Of a stretch of DNA of 64,000 nt, positions 16,804-24,664 are shown in pieces. This DNA is from Flavobacterium johnsoniae UW101 (GTDB lineage: Bacteria; Bacteroidota; Bacteroidia; Flavobacteriales; Flavobacteriaceae): positions 4,712,001 to 4,776,000 of the forward strand of contig NC_009441.1 of the NCBI RefSeq assembly GCF_000016645.1, in the 5' to 3' direction. Made by a program: the position numbers and the translations under genes. The number at the start of each line of letters is the position of its first letter. Positions within the stretch are counted from its first letter, which is position 1. A model generated the notes under the pieces. That model was not told the origin of the DNA and searched no databases. It saw nothing but the letters and a program-made list of their open reading frames with translations.

Positions 16804-18222
16804 TTAATCCGGATTTGCCAGAATCTTATACAATTCGGCATTTGAAATATAAAACTGATTCTCTATTCCTATCTGAGATAACTTGGCGCTCACCAGATTA
16901 TTTTCTCTTGAATTAATCAGGAATATGGAACTTTCTCCAAAAGAGAATAATTTTTCTTCAGAATTAAGCATAGTCGTATAATCTTTTACCAGATTATCAA
17001 TCACTCTTTTTTGTCTTTTTAAAGAGGCAATTTCAGTCTGCTGTGCTTTAATTTTATTTTTCAGTTCAAGCCGCTGCTGTTCAATATCAAACTTTAAATC
17101 CTGAATTTTAAGTTTGGCTATTTTAAGGCTACCTCTCTCCTTTCTCAGGAAAATTGGAATACTAAAATCTACATTAAACTTATAATCATCAGCATTAAAA
17201 GAATCAAAATAAGCAGGTTCTGAAATGTAATTATAGCCTACATTTAATTTTGGAAGCAATGAATTTGCTTTTAGTTTTCTGCCAATTTCAAGCATGTCCA
17301 TTTTAGTTTCCAGAGCCTGAATTTTAGGGTGAGATTCTAAACTTTCAACATCAACCATCATAGCATCTGTTTTTAGTGTTCCTTCAAGCGTAAGAATTAA
17401 GTTTTCTTCGGGTTTTACCATTTCTCCCAATTCAACCGGAACGTTTTCAATCCATAAATAATTAGACAGATACAATTGCGCTTTTGCCAGTTTCAAATTT
17501 CCGTTTTCAACGTTTAATTCACGGTTTCTAACTGTAATTCCGGCTTCAACACTGTCAATTGCAGGCGCATCGCCAAGCTCTATCAGTTTTTTTACACCCT
17601 GAAAACGAGTGCTTGCAAAACCTAAATACCTTTTATAAAGTTCAGCTTCATTGTAGCTTTTTCTCCACTCAAAATACGCTTCACTCGCTTTGTACAAAAC
17701 TTCAATTGCTTTTAGTTTTCTTTGTGCATCGCTTAATTTCAACTGCAGTTTTCCTTCCCTGACATCAGCCATACGCTGATTGATAAACATTCCCTGTCCC
17801 AGTGCAACACTGATTCCCAGAGAAGTCAATCCGGCTTCCGGCGTACGATTCTGCGGATTGTAATATTGTCCGTCTGTATCATCAAAACCCGCTTTAATTT
17901 CAATTCCGTACCAGGTCGGGATTTTGAAACTGCTGTTTAGTAATGAATAATATTCGGTTCCTTTAAATTCTTTTTTACTGTAATCTACTTCAATTTTCGG
18001 ATCAAATCCACCACGCGCAGCCATAAGCGCCGCCTGAGCATTGCTTATTTCCAGATTAGCCTGTTTTACCAGCGGATGGTATTTTTTTACATATCCTAAA
18101 AACTCGCTGTAACTAAGTTCCTCTTTATTAAAATCCTGACCATAAGAAGTCGAAAAACCGAATAAAAATAAGAGAGAAAACAGTCGTACAACGTATTTCA
18201 ATTTATTTTTTGTCTTTTCCAT
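16804..18222 (-). CDS. TolC family outer membrane channel of a tripartite exporter
   Basis: 472 residues from ATG 18222 (MEKTKNKLKYVVRLF); the signal peptide ends near STSYGQ. The architecture is TolC-like: long amphipathic helices (YVKKYHPLVKQANLEISNAQAALMAARGGFDPKIEVDYS; LKLKDAQRKL-type coiled stretches) alternate with beta segments, with the two-fold internal repeat expected of outer membrane factors. It overlaps the 3' end of the HlyD gene by 20 bp, so the two are translationally coupled. It should provide the outer-membrane pore for the ABC-HlyD inner-membrane complex encoded immediately upstream in the same operon. Confidence 0.92.
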   Translation of the reverse strand: MEKTKNKLKYVVRLFSLLFLFGFSTSYGQDFNKEELSYSEFLGYVKKYHPLVKQANLEISNAQAALMAARGGFDPKIEVDYSKKEFKGTEYYSLLNSSFKIPTWYGIEIKAGFDDTDGQYYNPQNRTPEAGLTSLGISVALGQGMFINQRMADVREGKLQLKLSDAQRKLKAIEVLYKASEAYFEWRKSYNEAELYKRYLGFASTRFQGVKKLIELGDAPAIDSVEAGITVRNRELNVENGNLKLAKAQLYLSNYLWIENVPVELGEMVKPEENLILTLEGTLKTDAMMVDVESLESHPKIQALETKMDMLEIGRKLKANSLLPKLNVGYNYISEPAYFDSFNADDYKFNVDFSIPIFLRKERGSLKIAKLKIQDLKFDIEQQRLELKNKIKAQQTEIASLKRQKRVIDNLVKDYTTMLNSEEKLFSFGESSIFLINSRENNLVSAKLSQIGIENQFYISNAELYKILANPD

Positions 18223-19558
18223 TTTTTGCGTCTTTTTCGTCTGCTTTATAATAATTTGGAGGGAAACCATTTAGGTTACGCCATATTTCATACCAAACAG
18301 AAACTGTTTCAAGCAGAGCAATACTTTGCGCTCCTGCTCCAATACTTAGTTCTTTTGGCCATTTATTATCTACACCATCTGGTGAAATCAGGACTCTGTA
18401 TTTTCCATTGGCACTGATAAAGTTTTCAATTGCCACAATTTTACCGCCATACGTTCCGTATGATAATCCCGGCCATCCAGAGAAAACAATTCTCGGCCAT
18501 CCGTCAAACCAAACTCTCACTTTTGCACCGCGGTGAACCAGCGGAAGATCGATAGGATCAACATAAGTTTCAACGGCAATATCATAACTAGACGGCATAA
18601 TACTCACAATTGGAGTTCCTTCTTTAATAGTTTCTCCAAGACCAGCCAGTAAAGCACGGTTTACATAACCGCTTTGCGGCGCTGTAATATAGTACAAACC
18701 GTTTCTTAATCTATAATTTGTATACTGGTTTTCCAGTTTATTTACCTGGGCTTCTGTATCGTATTGTGTACTTAAAGCGGTAAATTTATCACTTCTTGAT
18801 TTCGAAATCTTTTCAGAATATTCAGCCGTGATACGATTAATTTCAACTCTGGCATTAATCAATTCGTTTTTACTGCTTAATAGTTTATTTTGCTGTGTAA
18901 TGATATAAGCTTCAGATTCCTGAAGTTTTAATCTTTTCTGCTCCACATCTGTAAGCGGCTTTAAACCTTCTTTATTAAGCGCTGTAGAACGGTCAAACTG
19001 CGTTTTAGCAATTCTTAACTGCGTTTTTACCGCTTCAAGATCCATGCTGTCACTTTTAATTTTCAGCTGGGCTTGTTTAATTTTATTTTGAGCCTGCTGC
19101 AGTTTCAGCTCTCTTTCTGTATTAAGCGACTGAGCCTGTACATCAAGAGAGTTTACTTTGTCTCCATAAGATTCAACAGCCATTTTTTTGGCATCGACCT
19201 GCTGTTTGGTATTGTTAACCAAATTAGGATCTAAGTAATCTTCTTTTACCTCAGAAATAAAAACGATTGTATCGCCTTTCTTTACATAATCACCTTCCTG
19301 AACATACCATTTTTCGATACGTCCGGCAATTGCATTATGTACTGTCTGCGGTCTTTGGTCTGGTTTTAAAGTAGTAACTGAACCGCTTCCCGAAATATTC
19401 TGAGTCCACGGCAGGAACAGACAGGCAACTGAAAATATCAGAAATCCAATAATTACCCTGTTTAAAATTTGATAATGCGGTCTCTTGGCAACACTTGTAA
19501 TCGACTTGTATTTGCCTGGAGTTATAAGTATATTATTATCTTTAGATATATTGAGCAT
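18203..19558 (-). CDS. HlyD family periplasmic adaptor
   Basis: 451 residues. A cytoplasmic N-terminus (about 1-32) and one membrane helix (VIIGFLIFSVACLFLPW, about 35-51) are followed by a lipoyl-like half (IAGRIEKWYVQEGDYVKKGDTIVFISE). A long coiled-coil hairpin spans about 120-300 (rich in Lys, Gln and Leu; LKLQQAQNKIKQAQLKIK). The second lipoyl half and beta-barrel follow (YYITAPQSGYVNRALLAGLGETIKEGTPIVSIMP). This is the membrane-fusion protein of type I-like exporters. It begins 2 bp after the ABC gene ends and overlaps the TolC gene, so all three are one transcription unit. Confidence 0.93.
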   Translation of the reverse strand: MLNISKDNNILITPGKYKSITSVAKRPHYQILNRVIIGFLIFSVACLFLPWTQNISGSGSVTTLKPDQRPQTVHNAIAGRIEKWYVQEGDYVKKGDTIVFISEVKEDYLDPNLVNNTKQQVDAKKMAVESYGDKVNSLDVQAQSLNTERELKLQQAQNKIKQAQLKIKSDSMDLEAVKTQLRIAKTQFDRSTALNKEGLKPLTDVEQKRLKLQESEAYIITQQNKLLSSKNELINARVEINRITAEYSEKISKSRSDKFTALSTQYDTEAQVNKLENQYTNYRLRNGLYYITAPQSGYVNRALLAGLGETIKEGTPIVSIMPSSYDIAVETYVDPIDLPLVHRGAKVRVWFDGWPRIVFSGWPGLSYGTYGGKIVAIENFISANGKYRVLISPDGVDNKWPKELSIGAGAQSIALLETVSVWYEIWRNLNGFPPNYYKADEKDAKNGKDKK

Positions 19559-19560
19559 GA

Positions 19561-21216
19561 TTATAGCTTTATGTCGTTAATAATTTTTCCATCGTCAATC
19601 GTTATCATACGGCCGCATTTGTTCTTCCACATGTCATTTTTAGAAGTAACAATTACCGTCCAGTCATTTTCTTCAGAAAGTAAAAAATCAACAATTTTAC
19701 CAGAAGTCAATTCATCCATTTTATCAACCGGATCTTCAAGGAATAATATATTAGGTTTGTTCACGATGCTTCTTGCCAAAAGAATTTTTTGAACATCAGA
19801 AGCCGAAAGTTCACGTCCGCCCGGATGAATCTGATGTTCCAGTCCGTTCGGGAAAGTTTTAATATCAGGCGTTAAACCAACGTTGTCTAAAGCCCATTTT
19901 AAATCGTCATTATTAAGTGTTTCGTTTCCAAAAAGAATATTTTCTCTAATCGTTCCCGCAAACAGCGTGTCGCCTTGTAAAAAAGTTCCCGCCTGCGCTC
20001 TGTAAGTATCTTCATCCAGACGGTTCATGTAATTGTCTGTAACATACATTGCACCGCTTTCCGGTTCAAGTAATCCTGCCAGTAATCGCAATAATGTACT
20101 TTTTCCTGCACCGTTTGTTCCTCTTAAAATAATTTTTTCTCCCTGAGAGATTTTCAAGTTAATATTTTTAAGAGATTTTTTATTGTGCTCCGGATAATTG
20201 TAAGCTACACTTTCGGTTTCTATATTAATACCAGTATCACTTACATCTGATGTGTTTGGGATACATGAAGTTTCCATATCTGTAACCTGTCCAATTTTTT
20301 CTACAGAGGTTAGTACATCATAAAAAGATTCCAGACCAAAGATTATTTTTTCTACAGAATTGATTAAAAGTACAATTACAATTTCAGCTGCCACAAACTG
20401 CCCAATGTTCATTTGATGGTGAATTACCAGAAAACCACCAATCGACAATAAGGCAGCTGTAACAATTACTTTAAATATAGTAAGCTGAATATATTGCTTT
20501 TTCATTACCTGAAAGTGTTTTTCACGGTAATTGACATATTGACTAACATAACCGTCATTTCTTTCTAATGCATATTCAAAACCTCCCTTTCTGCGGAAGC
20601 TTTCCCGGTTGCGTGCAATTTCCTGAAGCCATGCTGCTACTTTATATTTAAACTTCGATTCGTTAAGACTCGTTTCAAGTCCGTCCCTGTACGAAAATTT
20701 AAAAATGATATACAAAATCGCAATAAACAAAAGGCCTATTACCATGAAGAAAGAATGGTACAAAACTAGTAAAATAATCCCCAGACCAACCTGCAGGAAT
20801 GCCGTACAAAAGTCCAGTAATAGTTTTGCTGTTCCTTTTTGAACCATTAAAGTATCAAAGAAACGGTTTGCTTTTTCGGGTGCATATTCAGAATACATTT
20901 CTTTAAATTTAATTAAAGGCATTCTGTACGCAAATTCAAAAGACGAACGAACGAAAATTCGCTGCTGCAAATTCTCAACTATTCTAAGCTGTAAAATGGT
21001 TAAGATACCGCCAAAACCTACACCAATAGTAACCAGAATTACTAAAACAATCCAGGAAACACTCAGTTGTCCGCTTTGAATAAAATTAATAATCGCCTGT
21101 ATTCCTAAAGGAAGTGAGAGGTTGACCAAACCGGCAAAAGCAGCATAAAATATAATTTGATATACATCGCGCTTATCCAGTCTGAGTAAGTTGTAAAAAC
21201 GTTGTAATGGTGTCAT
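19561..21216 (-). CDS. ABC exporter (membrane plus ATPase) with degenerate nucleotide-binding domain
   Basis: 551 residues. The N-terminal membrane half (about 1-300, six predicted helices; LVNLSLPLGIQAIINFIQSG) has no C39 peptidase domain. The ATPase half has an intact Walker A GTNGAGKST (about 365-372). The other catalytic motifs deviate: the signature is LSASD instead of LSGGQ (about 469), Walker B ends LED rather than LDE (about 493; D and E swapped), and the H-loop position reads TSKND with no histidine (about 525). A homodimer would have two impaired sites. It is probably a type I secretion or peptide/lipid exporter with HlyD and TolC downstream. Whether the motif losses are lineage-wide or specific to this gene cannot be judged here. 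Confidence 0.9.
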   Translation of the reverse strand: MTPLQRFYNLLRLDKRDVYQIIFYAAFAGLVNLSLPLGIQAIINFIQSGQLSVSWIVLVILVTIGVGFGGILTILQLRIVENLQQRIFVRSSFEFAYRMPLIKFKEMYSEYAPEKANRFFDTLMVQKGTAKLLLDFCTAFLQVGLGIILLVLYHSFFMVIGLLFIAILYIIFKFSYRDGLETSLNESKFKYKVAAWLQEIARNRESFRRKGGFEYALERNDGYVSQYVNYREKHFQVMKKQYIQLTIFKVIVTAALLSIGGFLVIHHQMNIGQFVAAEIVIVLLINSVEKIIFGLESFYDVLTSVEKIGQVTDMETSCIPNTSDVSDTGINIETESVAYNYPEHNKKSLKNINLKISQGEKIILRGTNGAGKSTLLRLLAGLLEPESGAMYVTDNYMNRLDEDTYRAQAGTFLQGDTLFAGTIRENILFGNETLNNDDLKWALDNVGLTPDIKTFPNGLEHQIHPGGRELSASDVQKILLARSIVNKPNILFLEDPVDKMDELTSGKIVDFLLSEENDWTVIVTSKNDMWKNKCGRMITIDDGKIINDIKL

Positions 21217-21276
21217 GAATTTATATATAAATACAAGATTAATAGATAGATATTAATATACGGTAAAAACCATATT

Positions 21277-21304
21277 AAGGATTACAAAAAAAAGTCTAAT
21301 CCTT
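21277..21304 (-). other. Hairpin between the small secreted gene and the ABC gene
   Basis: AAGGATTA (21277-21284) pairs perfectly with TAATCCTT (21297-21304). The minus-strand loop is T-rich, but no U-tract follows the stem, so it is not a standard terminator. Next to it, CAAAATTA at 21306-21313 reads TAATTTTG on the minus strand and fits a -7 box. The exporter may thus have its own promoter inside this gap. Confidence 0.4.
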
Positions 21305-21318
21305 ACAAAATTAAGTAT

Positions 21319-21723
21319 TTATATGATAACTCGTGGAGGCGGTATATCAATTTTGCCATGAAACCCAAACGAAAAAACAGAATTGTCTATGTAATTTTTT
21401 TCTTTAGCCTGCAGCTGAAAACTATAACCAGCCAGTGTGGTATGAGCCGGAACAAGATATTCTAATAACGGAATCCCTTTGGCAAGTTTTGTAGTTTTGG
21501 TATCTTTTGTTTCGTAATCATCCAGTTCTTCGGGAATACCGTCGCATTTAAAAATTTTCTTTAAAAAATTACAAGTCATTCCTTTAACAGAATGTGTTTC
21601 GGTATTATTATTTATAATTCTTCCGAAGGTGCCTGATACGTTAATACTGCTCATTAAAAAATAGCCGATCAGCAACGCCTGAAGGCATTTACATAAAATA
21701 CTATTTTTAATTTGACTCAACAT
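21319..21723 (-). CDS. Unrecognised small membrane-anchored or secreted protein upstream of the exporter
   Basis: 134 residues; no family recognised. A hydrophobic N-terminal segment (LQALLIGYFLMSSI, about 14-27) suggests a signal peptide or anchor. A mid region has two cysteines (MTCNFLKKIFKCDG). The tail is FGFHGKIDIPPPRVII, a short proline-containing end. It lies 102 bp upstream of the ABC gene in the same direction. It could be a substrate, a lid or accessory of the exporter, or an unrelated envelope protein. Coding quality is supported by Flavobacterium-like codon use and a normal signal-like N-terminus. Confidence 0.65.
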   Translation of the reverse strand: MLSQIKNSILCKCLQALLIGYFLMSSINVSGTFGRIINNNTETHSVKGMTCNFLKKIFKCDGIPEELDDYETKDTKTTKLAKGIPLLEYLVPAHTTLAGYSFQLQAKEKNYIDNSVFSFGFHGKIDIPPPRVII

Positions 21724-21842
21724 TTTTCCAATCCTTAAAGGGGCGCAAGTTAGAACGAAATCTTGGGTGCTACATTAAAATAACATTAGAATTTGGGTAT
21801 TTTGGGTACTGATGCTGTTATTTTTTTCTTAAAAGAATGTAC

Positions 21843-21871
21843 AAAAAAGAGACTCGAAAGCCTCTTTTTTA
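21843..21871 (-). terminator. Intrinsic terminator after doxX-like gene
   Basis: On the minus strand AAAAAAGAGG-loop-TCTCTTTTTT forms an A/T-flanked stem (plus-strand arms AAAAGAG and CTCTTTT) about 60 bp after the DoxX stop codon. Confidence 0.7.
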
Positions 21872-21931
21872 TATCTGTAGAATTTTATTACAAATAACTG
21901 ATTAACTGTAATATACTTCTGTTTTTATTAT

Positions 21932-22333
21932 TTAATCCCATTTGTTGTTTTTTGAAGCCGCCAGACTTCCTCCGCCTGTAAAAAATAAAGCAAGCGCACC
22001 AAAAAAGTATAATCCAACGAGCTCTATTGCCCAGCCTCCGGTATCACTTAATTTAGCTATATCTGCAGAATGAACTAACAGAACAGCGGCTAAACAGTTA
22101 ACTGCCAAAAGTAAAGCTCCGATTCTGGTTCTAAAACCAATTATAATTAAAATAGGTGCTAAAATTTCGCCTATTAAAACTCCATAAGCAATGAAACCCG
22201 GAATTCCTTTTCCTTCAAGCATGCCGCTTATAAATTCTAAACCGCCGCCAAGTTTTCCAATACCGTGAAGAAGCATCAAAAGTCCTACTGCAATACGAAG
22301 TATCAGCAGACCAAAATCGTTGTTTTTTCTCAT
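21932..22333 (-). CDS. DoxX family membrane protein
   Basis: 133 residues with four predicted membrane helices. The DoxX pattern is clear: LLILRIAVGLLMLLHGIGKL near the N-terminus, GVLIGEILAPILIIIGFRTRIGALLLAVN in the middle, and LYFFGALALFFTGGGSLAASKN at the end. DoxX-like proteins are inner-membrane proteins of variable or unknown function, linked in some bacteria to thiosulfate oxidation or redox control. It is divergent from the TetR gene, which could control it as well as the downstream MFS exporter (inference). Confidence 0.9.
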   Translation of the reverse strand: MRKNNDFGLLILRIAVGLLMLLHGIGKLGGGLEFISGMLEGKGIPGFIAYGVLIGEILAPILIIIGFRTRIGALLLAVNCLAAVLLVHSADIAKLSDTGGWAIELVGLYFFGALALFFTGGGSLAASKNNKWD

Positions 22334-22504
22334 TTTTTTAGTAATTAAAAGTTAGTAAAGCAAAATCAGTATCTCATACAAAATCAGGTTAATATGATAG
22401 CTGTTAATGGTAAAAATAATAAAAAAAGCCTAACAGTTTGTTTTAATATAATTATTCTAAAAAAAAATATTTTTCATAAATAAGCAAACATTCATTTATT
22501 ATTA

Positions 22505-22512
22505 TAACTTTG
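22505..22512 (+). promoter_or_regulatory. -7 box of the TetR operon
   Basis: TAACTTTG (22505-22512) fits TAnnTTTG. Just upstream, ATAAAT (22476-22481) and ATTTAT (22494-22499) form a 12-bp-spaced inverted repeat around GCAAACATTC, a plausible TetR operator but weak because the DNA is AT-rich. A TTG at 22510 lies inside the -7 box and so cannot be the translation start. Confidence 0.45.
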
Positions 22513-22533
22513 CATCAACAAAATCCTTTTATA

Positions 22534-23127
22534 TTGAGAACGAGAGATACTAATAAAGAAGAAATAGTCAAACAGAAAACCATTGAAATGATTGTAAAGC
22601 ATGGCATCGAGGGCTTTGCGATGAATCGATTAGCAAAAGAATGTGGTATATCTGTAGCGACTCTTTATATTTATTATACTGATAAAGAAGATTTGATCAA
22701 AAAAGTGGGAACCGAACTGGGCACTTATTTTTTTAAAAGTTCTTTAAAAGATTTTTCTCCTGACATGCCTTTTGCAGAAGGTCTTGCCAAACAATGGGAA
22801 AACCGTTCGTCGTTTATGATGGAAAACACAGATAAAATTGCCTGCTGGGAAATTCTTCAAAACTCTAATTATGGCGAAGATATAATTAAAGAAAGCCTGG
22901 CTGATTTTAAGGTAATCATGATGCAGTTTCTGCAGGGAGCTATCGAAAGAAAAGAGATTGTTCCTGTTTCTAAAGAAGTTTTCTGGAGTATCGCTTACGG
23001 GCCTTTATACAATTTACTTCGTTTTCATGAAAAAGGAAGAGGACTTGGTGGTAACACGCCTTTCACGTTAACAAAAGAAGTCCAAAAAGAAACATTAAGC
23101 TTAATAATTAAAGCATTAACACCTTAA
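22534..23127 (+). CDS. TetR/AcrR family transcriptional regulator
   Basis: Start taken as TTG 22534, giving 197 residues beginning (M)RTRDTNKEEIVKQKTIEMIVKHG. No ATG exists upstream, and the first ATG (MIVKHG) would cut helix 1. The HTH is classic TetR: GFAMNRLAKECGISVATLYIYYTDKEDLIKKV (about 22-53). The C-terminal ligand domain is all-helical and contains FMMENTDKIACWEILQNS. It is followed closely by a small HMA-like gene and an MFS exporter, so it most likely represses this efflux operon and is released by the transported compound (inference). Confidence 0.88.
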   Translation: MRTRDTNKEEIVKQKTIEMIVKHGIEGFAMNRLAKECGISVATLYIYYTDKEDLIKKVGTELGTYFFKSSLKDFSPDMPFAEGLAKQWENRSSFMMENTDKIACWEILQNSNYGEDIIKESLADFKVIMMQFLQGAIERKEIVPVSKEVFWSIAYGPLYNLLRFHEKGRGLGGNTPFTLTKEVQKETLSLIIKALTP

Positions 23128-23138
23128 ATTTTTATGTT

Positions 23139-23351
23139 ATGAATGTACTGATATTCGCAACTAATATAAAAACAGAGTCAAGTAAAAACAAAATCGCGAC
23201 GTTTCTAAACGCCAATAAATCAATATTACAATGGACAATCGATCAGGAGGATATTGACTGTGTACTTAGAATTATAAGCGAAAAACTAAACGCAGGCCAA
23301 ATAATCGATTTATTGAATTTTCACGATTTTGACTGCAAAGAATTACAATAA
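23139..23351 (+). CDS. Small HMA-like protein without CxxC
   Basis: 70 residues. The pattern MNVLIFATNIKTESSKNKIATFLNANKSILQWTIDQEDIDCVLRI...IIDLLNFHDFDCKEL fits the beta-alpha-beta-beta-alpha-beta order of heavy-metal-associated (copper chaperone) domains. The metal-binding CxxC loop is absent: the position after the first strand reads TNIKTES. Metal transport by the usual mechanism is therefore unlikely. It sits between the TetR and MFS genes, 11 bp after one and 3 bp before the other, so it belongs to the efflux operon. Function unknown. Confidence 0.75.
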   Translation: MNVLIFATNIKTESSKNKIATFLNANKSILQWTIDQEDIDCVLRIISEKLNAGQIIDLLNFHDFDCKELQ

Positions 23352-23354
23352 TAT

Positions 23355-24596
23355 ATGAACGAAAATCAAACTCAGAAACCCAGTTTTAACGGCTATCAAA
23401 AACTGGTTATATTTTTATTAGCCATTACACAATTTACTGTTGTATTAGATTTCATGGTAATGTCGCCTCTTGGAGATATTATGATGAAGACTTTAAAAAT
23501 CACGGCCTCACAATTTGGTGTTGCCGTTTCTGCTTATGCTTTCAGCGCCGGAGTCTCTGGTTTGCTTACTGCAGGTTTTGCAGATAAATTTGACCGAAAA
23601 AAACTGCTGCTTTTCTTTTACATCGGTTTTACTATAGGAACTTTATTTTGTGCTTTGGCACCTAACTTTTTCCTTTTAGTTGCCGCAAGAATCTTTACCG
23701 GATTATTTGGCGGTGTAATTGGTTCTATTTCTCTTGCTATTGTTGCTGATTTATTCAGCTTACAGCAGAGAGGAAAAGTTATGGGATTTATTCAAATGGG
23801 ATTTGGTGTAAGCCAGGTTCTTGGAATCCCGATTGGTTTATACATTGCAAATGCATGGGGATGGCACGTACCTTTTTTATGGATTGCAGCAATGGCGGCT
23901 ATAATCACAATCATTCTTTATGCTAAATTACAGCCTATTACAGAGCACTTGAAATTAAAACAAGAAAAAACAGCAATTATGCATTTAGTGCATACCATTT
24001 CAAAAAAGAATTATCAAATTGGTTTTCTGTCTACTGCCCTGCTTTCTATTGGCGGCTTTATGATGATGCCTTTTGGAAGCGCTTTTGCCATTAACAACCT
24101 TAAAGTTACGAATGAAGAATTGCCTTTGTTATTCATGATTACAGGAATCGCTACTCTATTTACCATGCCTTTTATTGGTAAACTGAGTGACAAGGTAAAT
24201 AAATTTAAAATCTTTGCTTTTGCAACCGTATCTGCTGTGATTTTAATTAATATTTACTCTCATTTTGGTCCTACGCCTTTCTGGATTGTTTTGGTTATAA
24301 ATGTATTTATGATGGCAACTATCATGAGCAGAATGGTTCCGTCGACAACCTTAACTTCTGCTGTTCCGGATCCGCAGGATCGTGGTGCGTTTATGAGTAT
24401 TAACTCCTCTTTACAGCAAATGGCCGGAGGTTTTGGTGCTGTAATTGCCGGATTAATTATCTATCAAAAAGACAGTTATGCACCGCTGGAACATTATGAT
24501 ATTTTAGCAATGGTAGCTTCTGCCATTATGTTACTTACGATTTACTTAGTATTTAAAGTGAGTAAGATTGTGGAAAGCAAACCAAATAAATTCTAA
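23355..24596 (+). CDS. MFS family efflux transporter
   Basis: 413 residues with twelve predicted membrane helices. Major-facilitator marks include the motif A loop GFADKFDRKKLLLFFY between helices 2 and 3. The start VILFLLAITQFTVVLDFMVMSPLGDIMM resembles DHA1-type drug/H+ antiporters and AraJ-like permeases, and helix 5 has the glycine/proline-rich stretch GFGVSQVLGIPIGLYIAN of motif C type. Control by a TetR protein in the same operon supports export of a toxic compound. The substrate cannot be read from the sequence. Confidence 0.92.
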   Translation: MNENQTQKPSFNGYQKLVIFLLAITQFTVVLDFMVMSPLGDIMMKTLKITASQFGVAVSAYAFSAGVSGLLTAGFADKFDRKKLLLFFYIGFTIGTLFCALAPNFFLLVAARIFTGLFGGVIGSISLAIVADLFSLQQRGKVMGFIQMGFGVSQVLGIPIGLYIANAWGWHVPFLWIAAMAAIITIILYAKLQPITEHLKLKQEKTAIMHLVHTISKKNYQIGFLSTALLSIGGFMMMPFGSAFAINNLKVTNEELPLLFMITGIATLFTMPFIGKLSDKVNKFKIFAFATVSAVILINIYSHFGPTPFWIVLVINVFMMATIMSRMVPSTTLTSAVPDPQDRGAFMSINSSLQQMAGGFGAVIAGLIIYQKDSYAPLEHYDILAMVASAIMLLTIYLVFKVSKIVESKPNKF

Positions 24597-24623
24597 TTTC
24601 TATAGAATAAAATCTATAAAAAG

Positions 24624-24654
24624 AAAAACTCCCAATACAATTGGGAGTTTTTTT
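24624..24654. terminator. Bidirectional intrinsic terminator
   Basis: AAAAACTCCCAA-TACAA-TTGGGAGTTTTTTT: a 7-bp GC-containing stem (24629-24635 with 24641-24647) flanked by A and T runs. It is placed between the convergent MFS gene and the GH32-like gene. Confidence 0.9.
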
Positions 24655-24664
24655 GTTTTACAAC

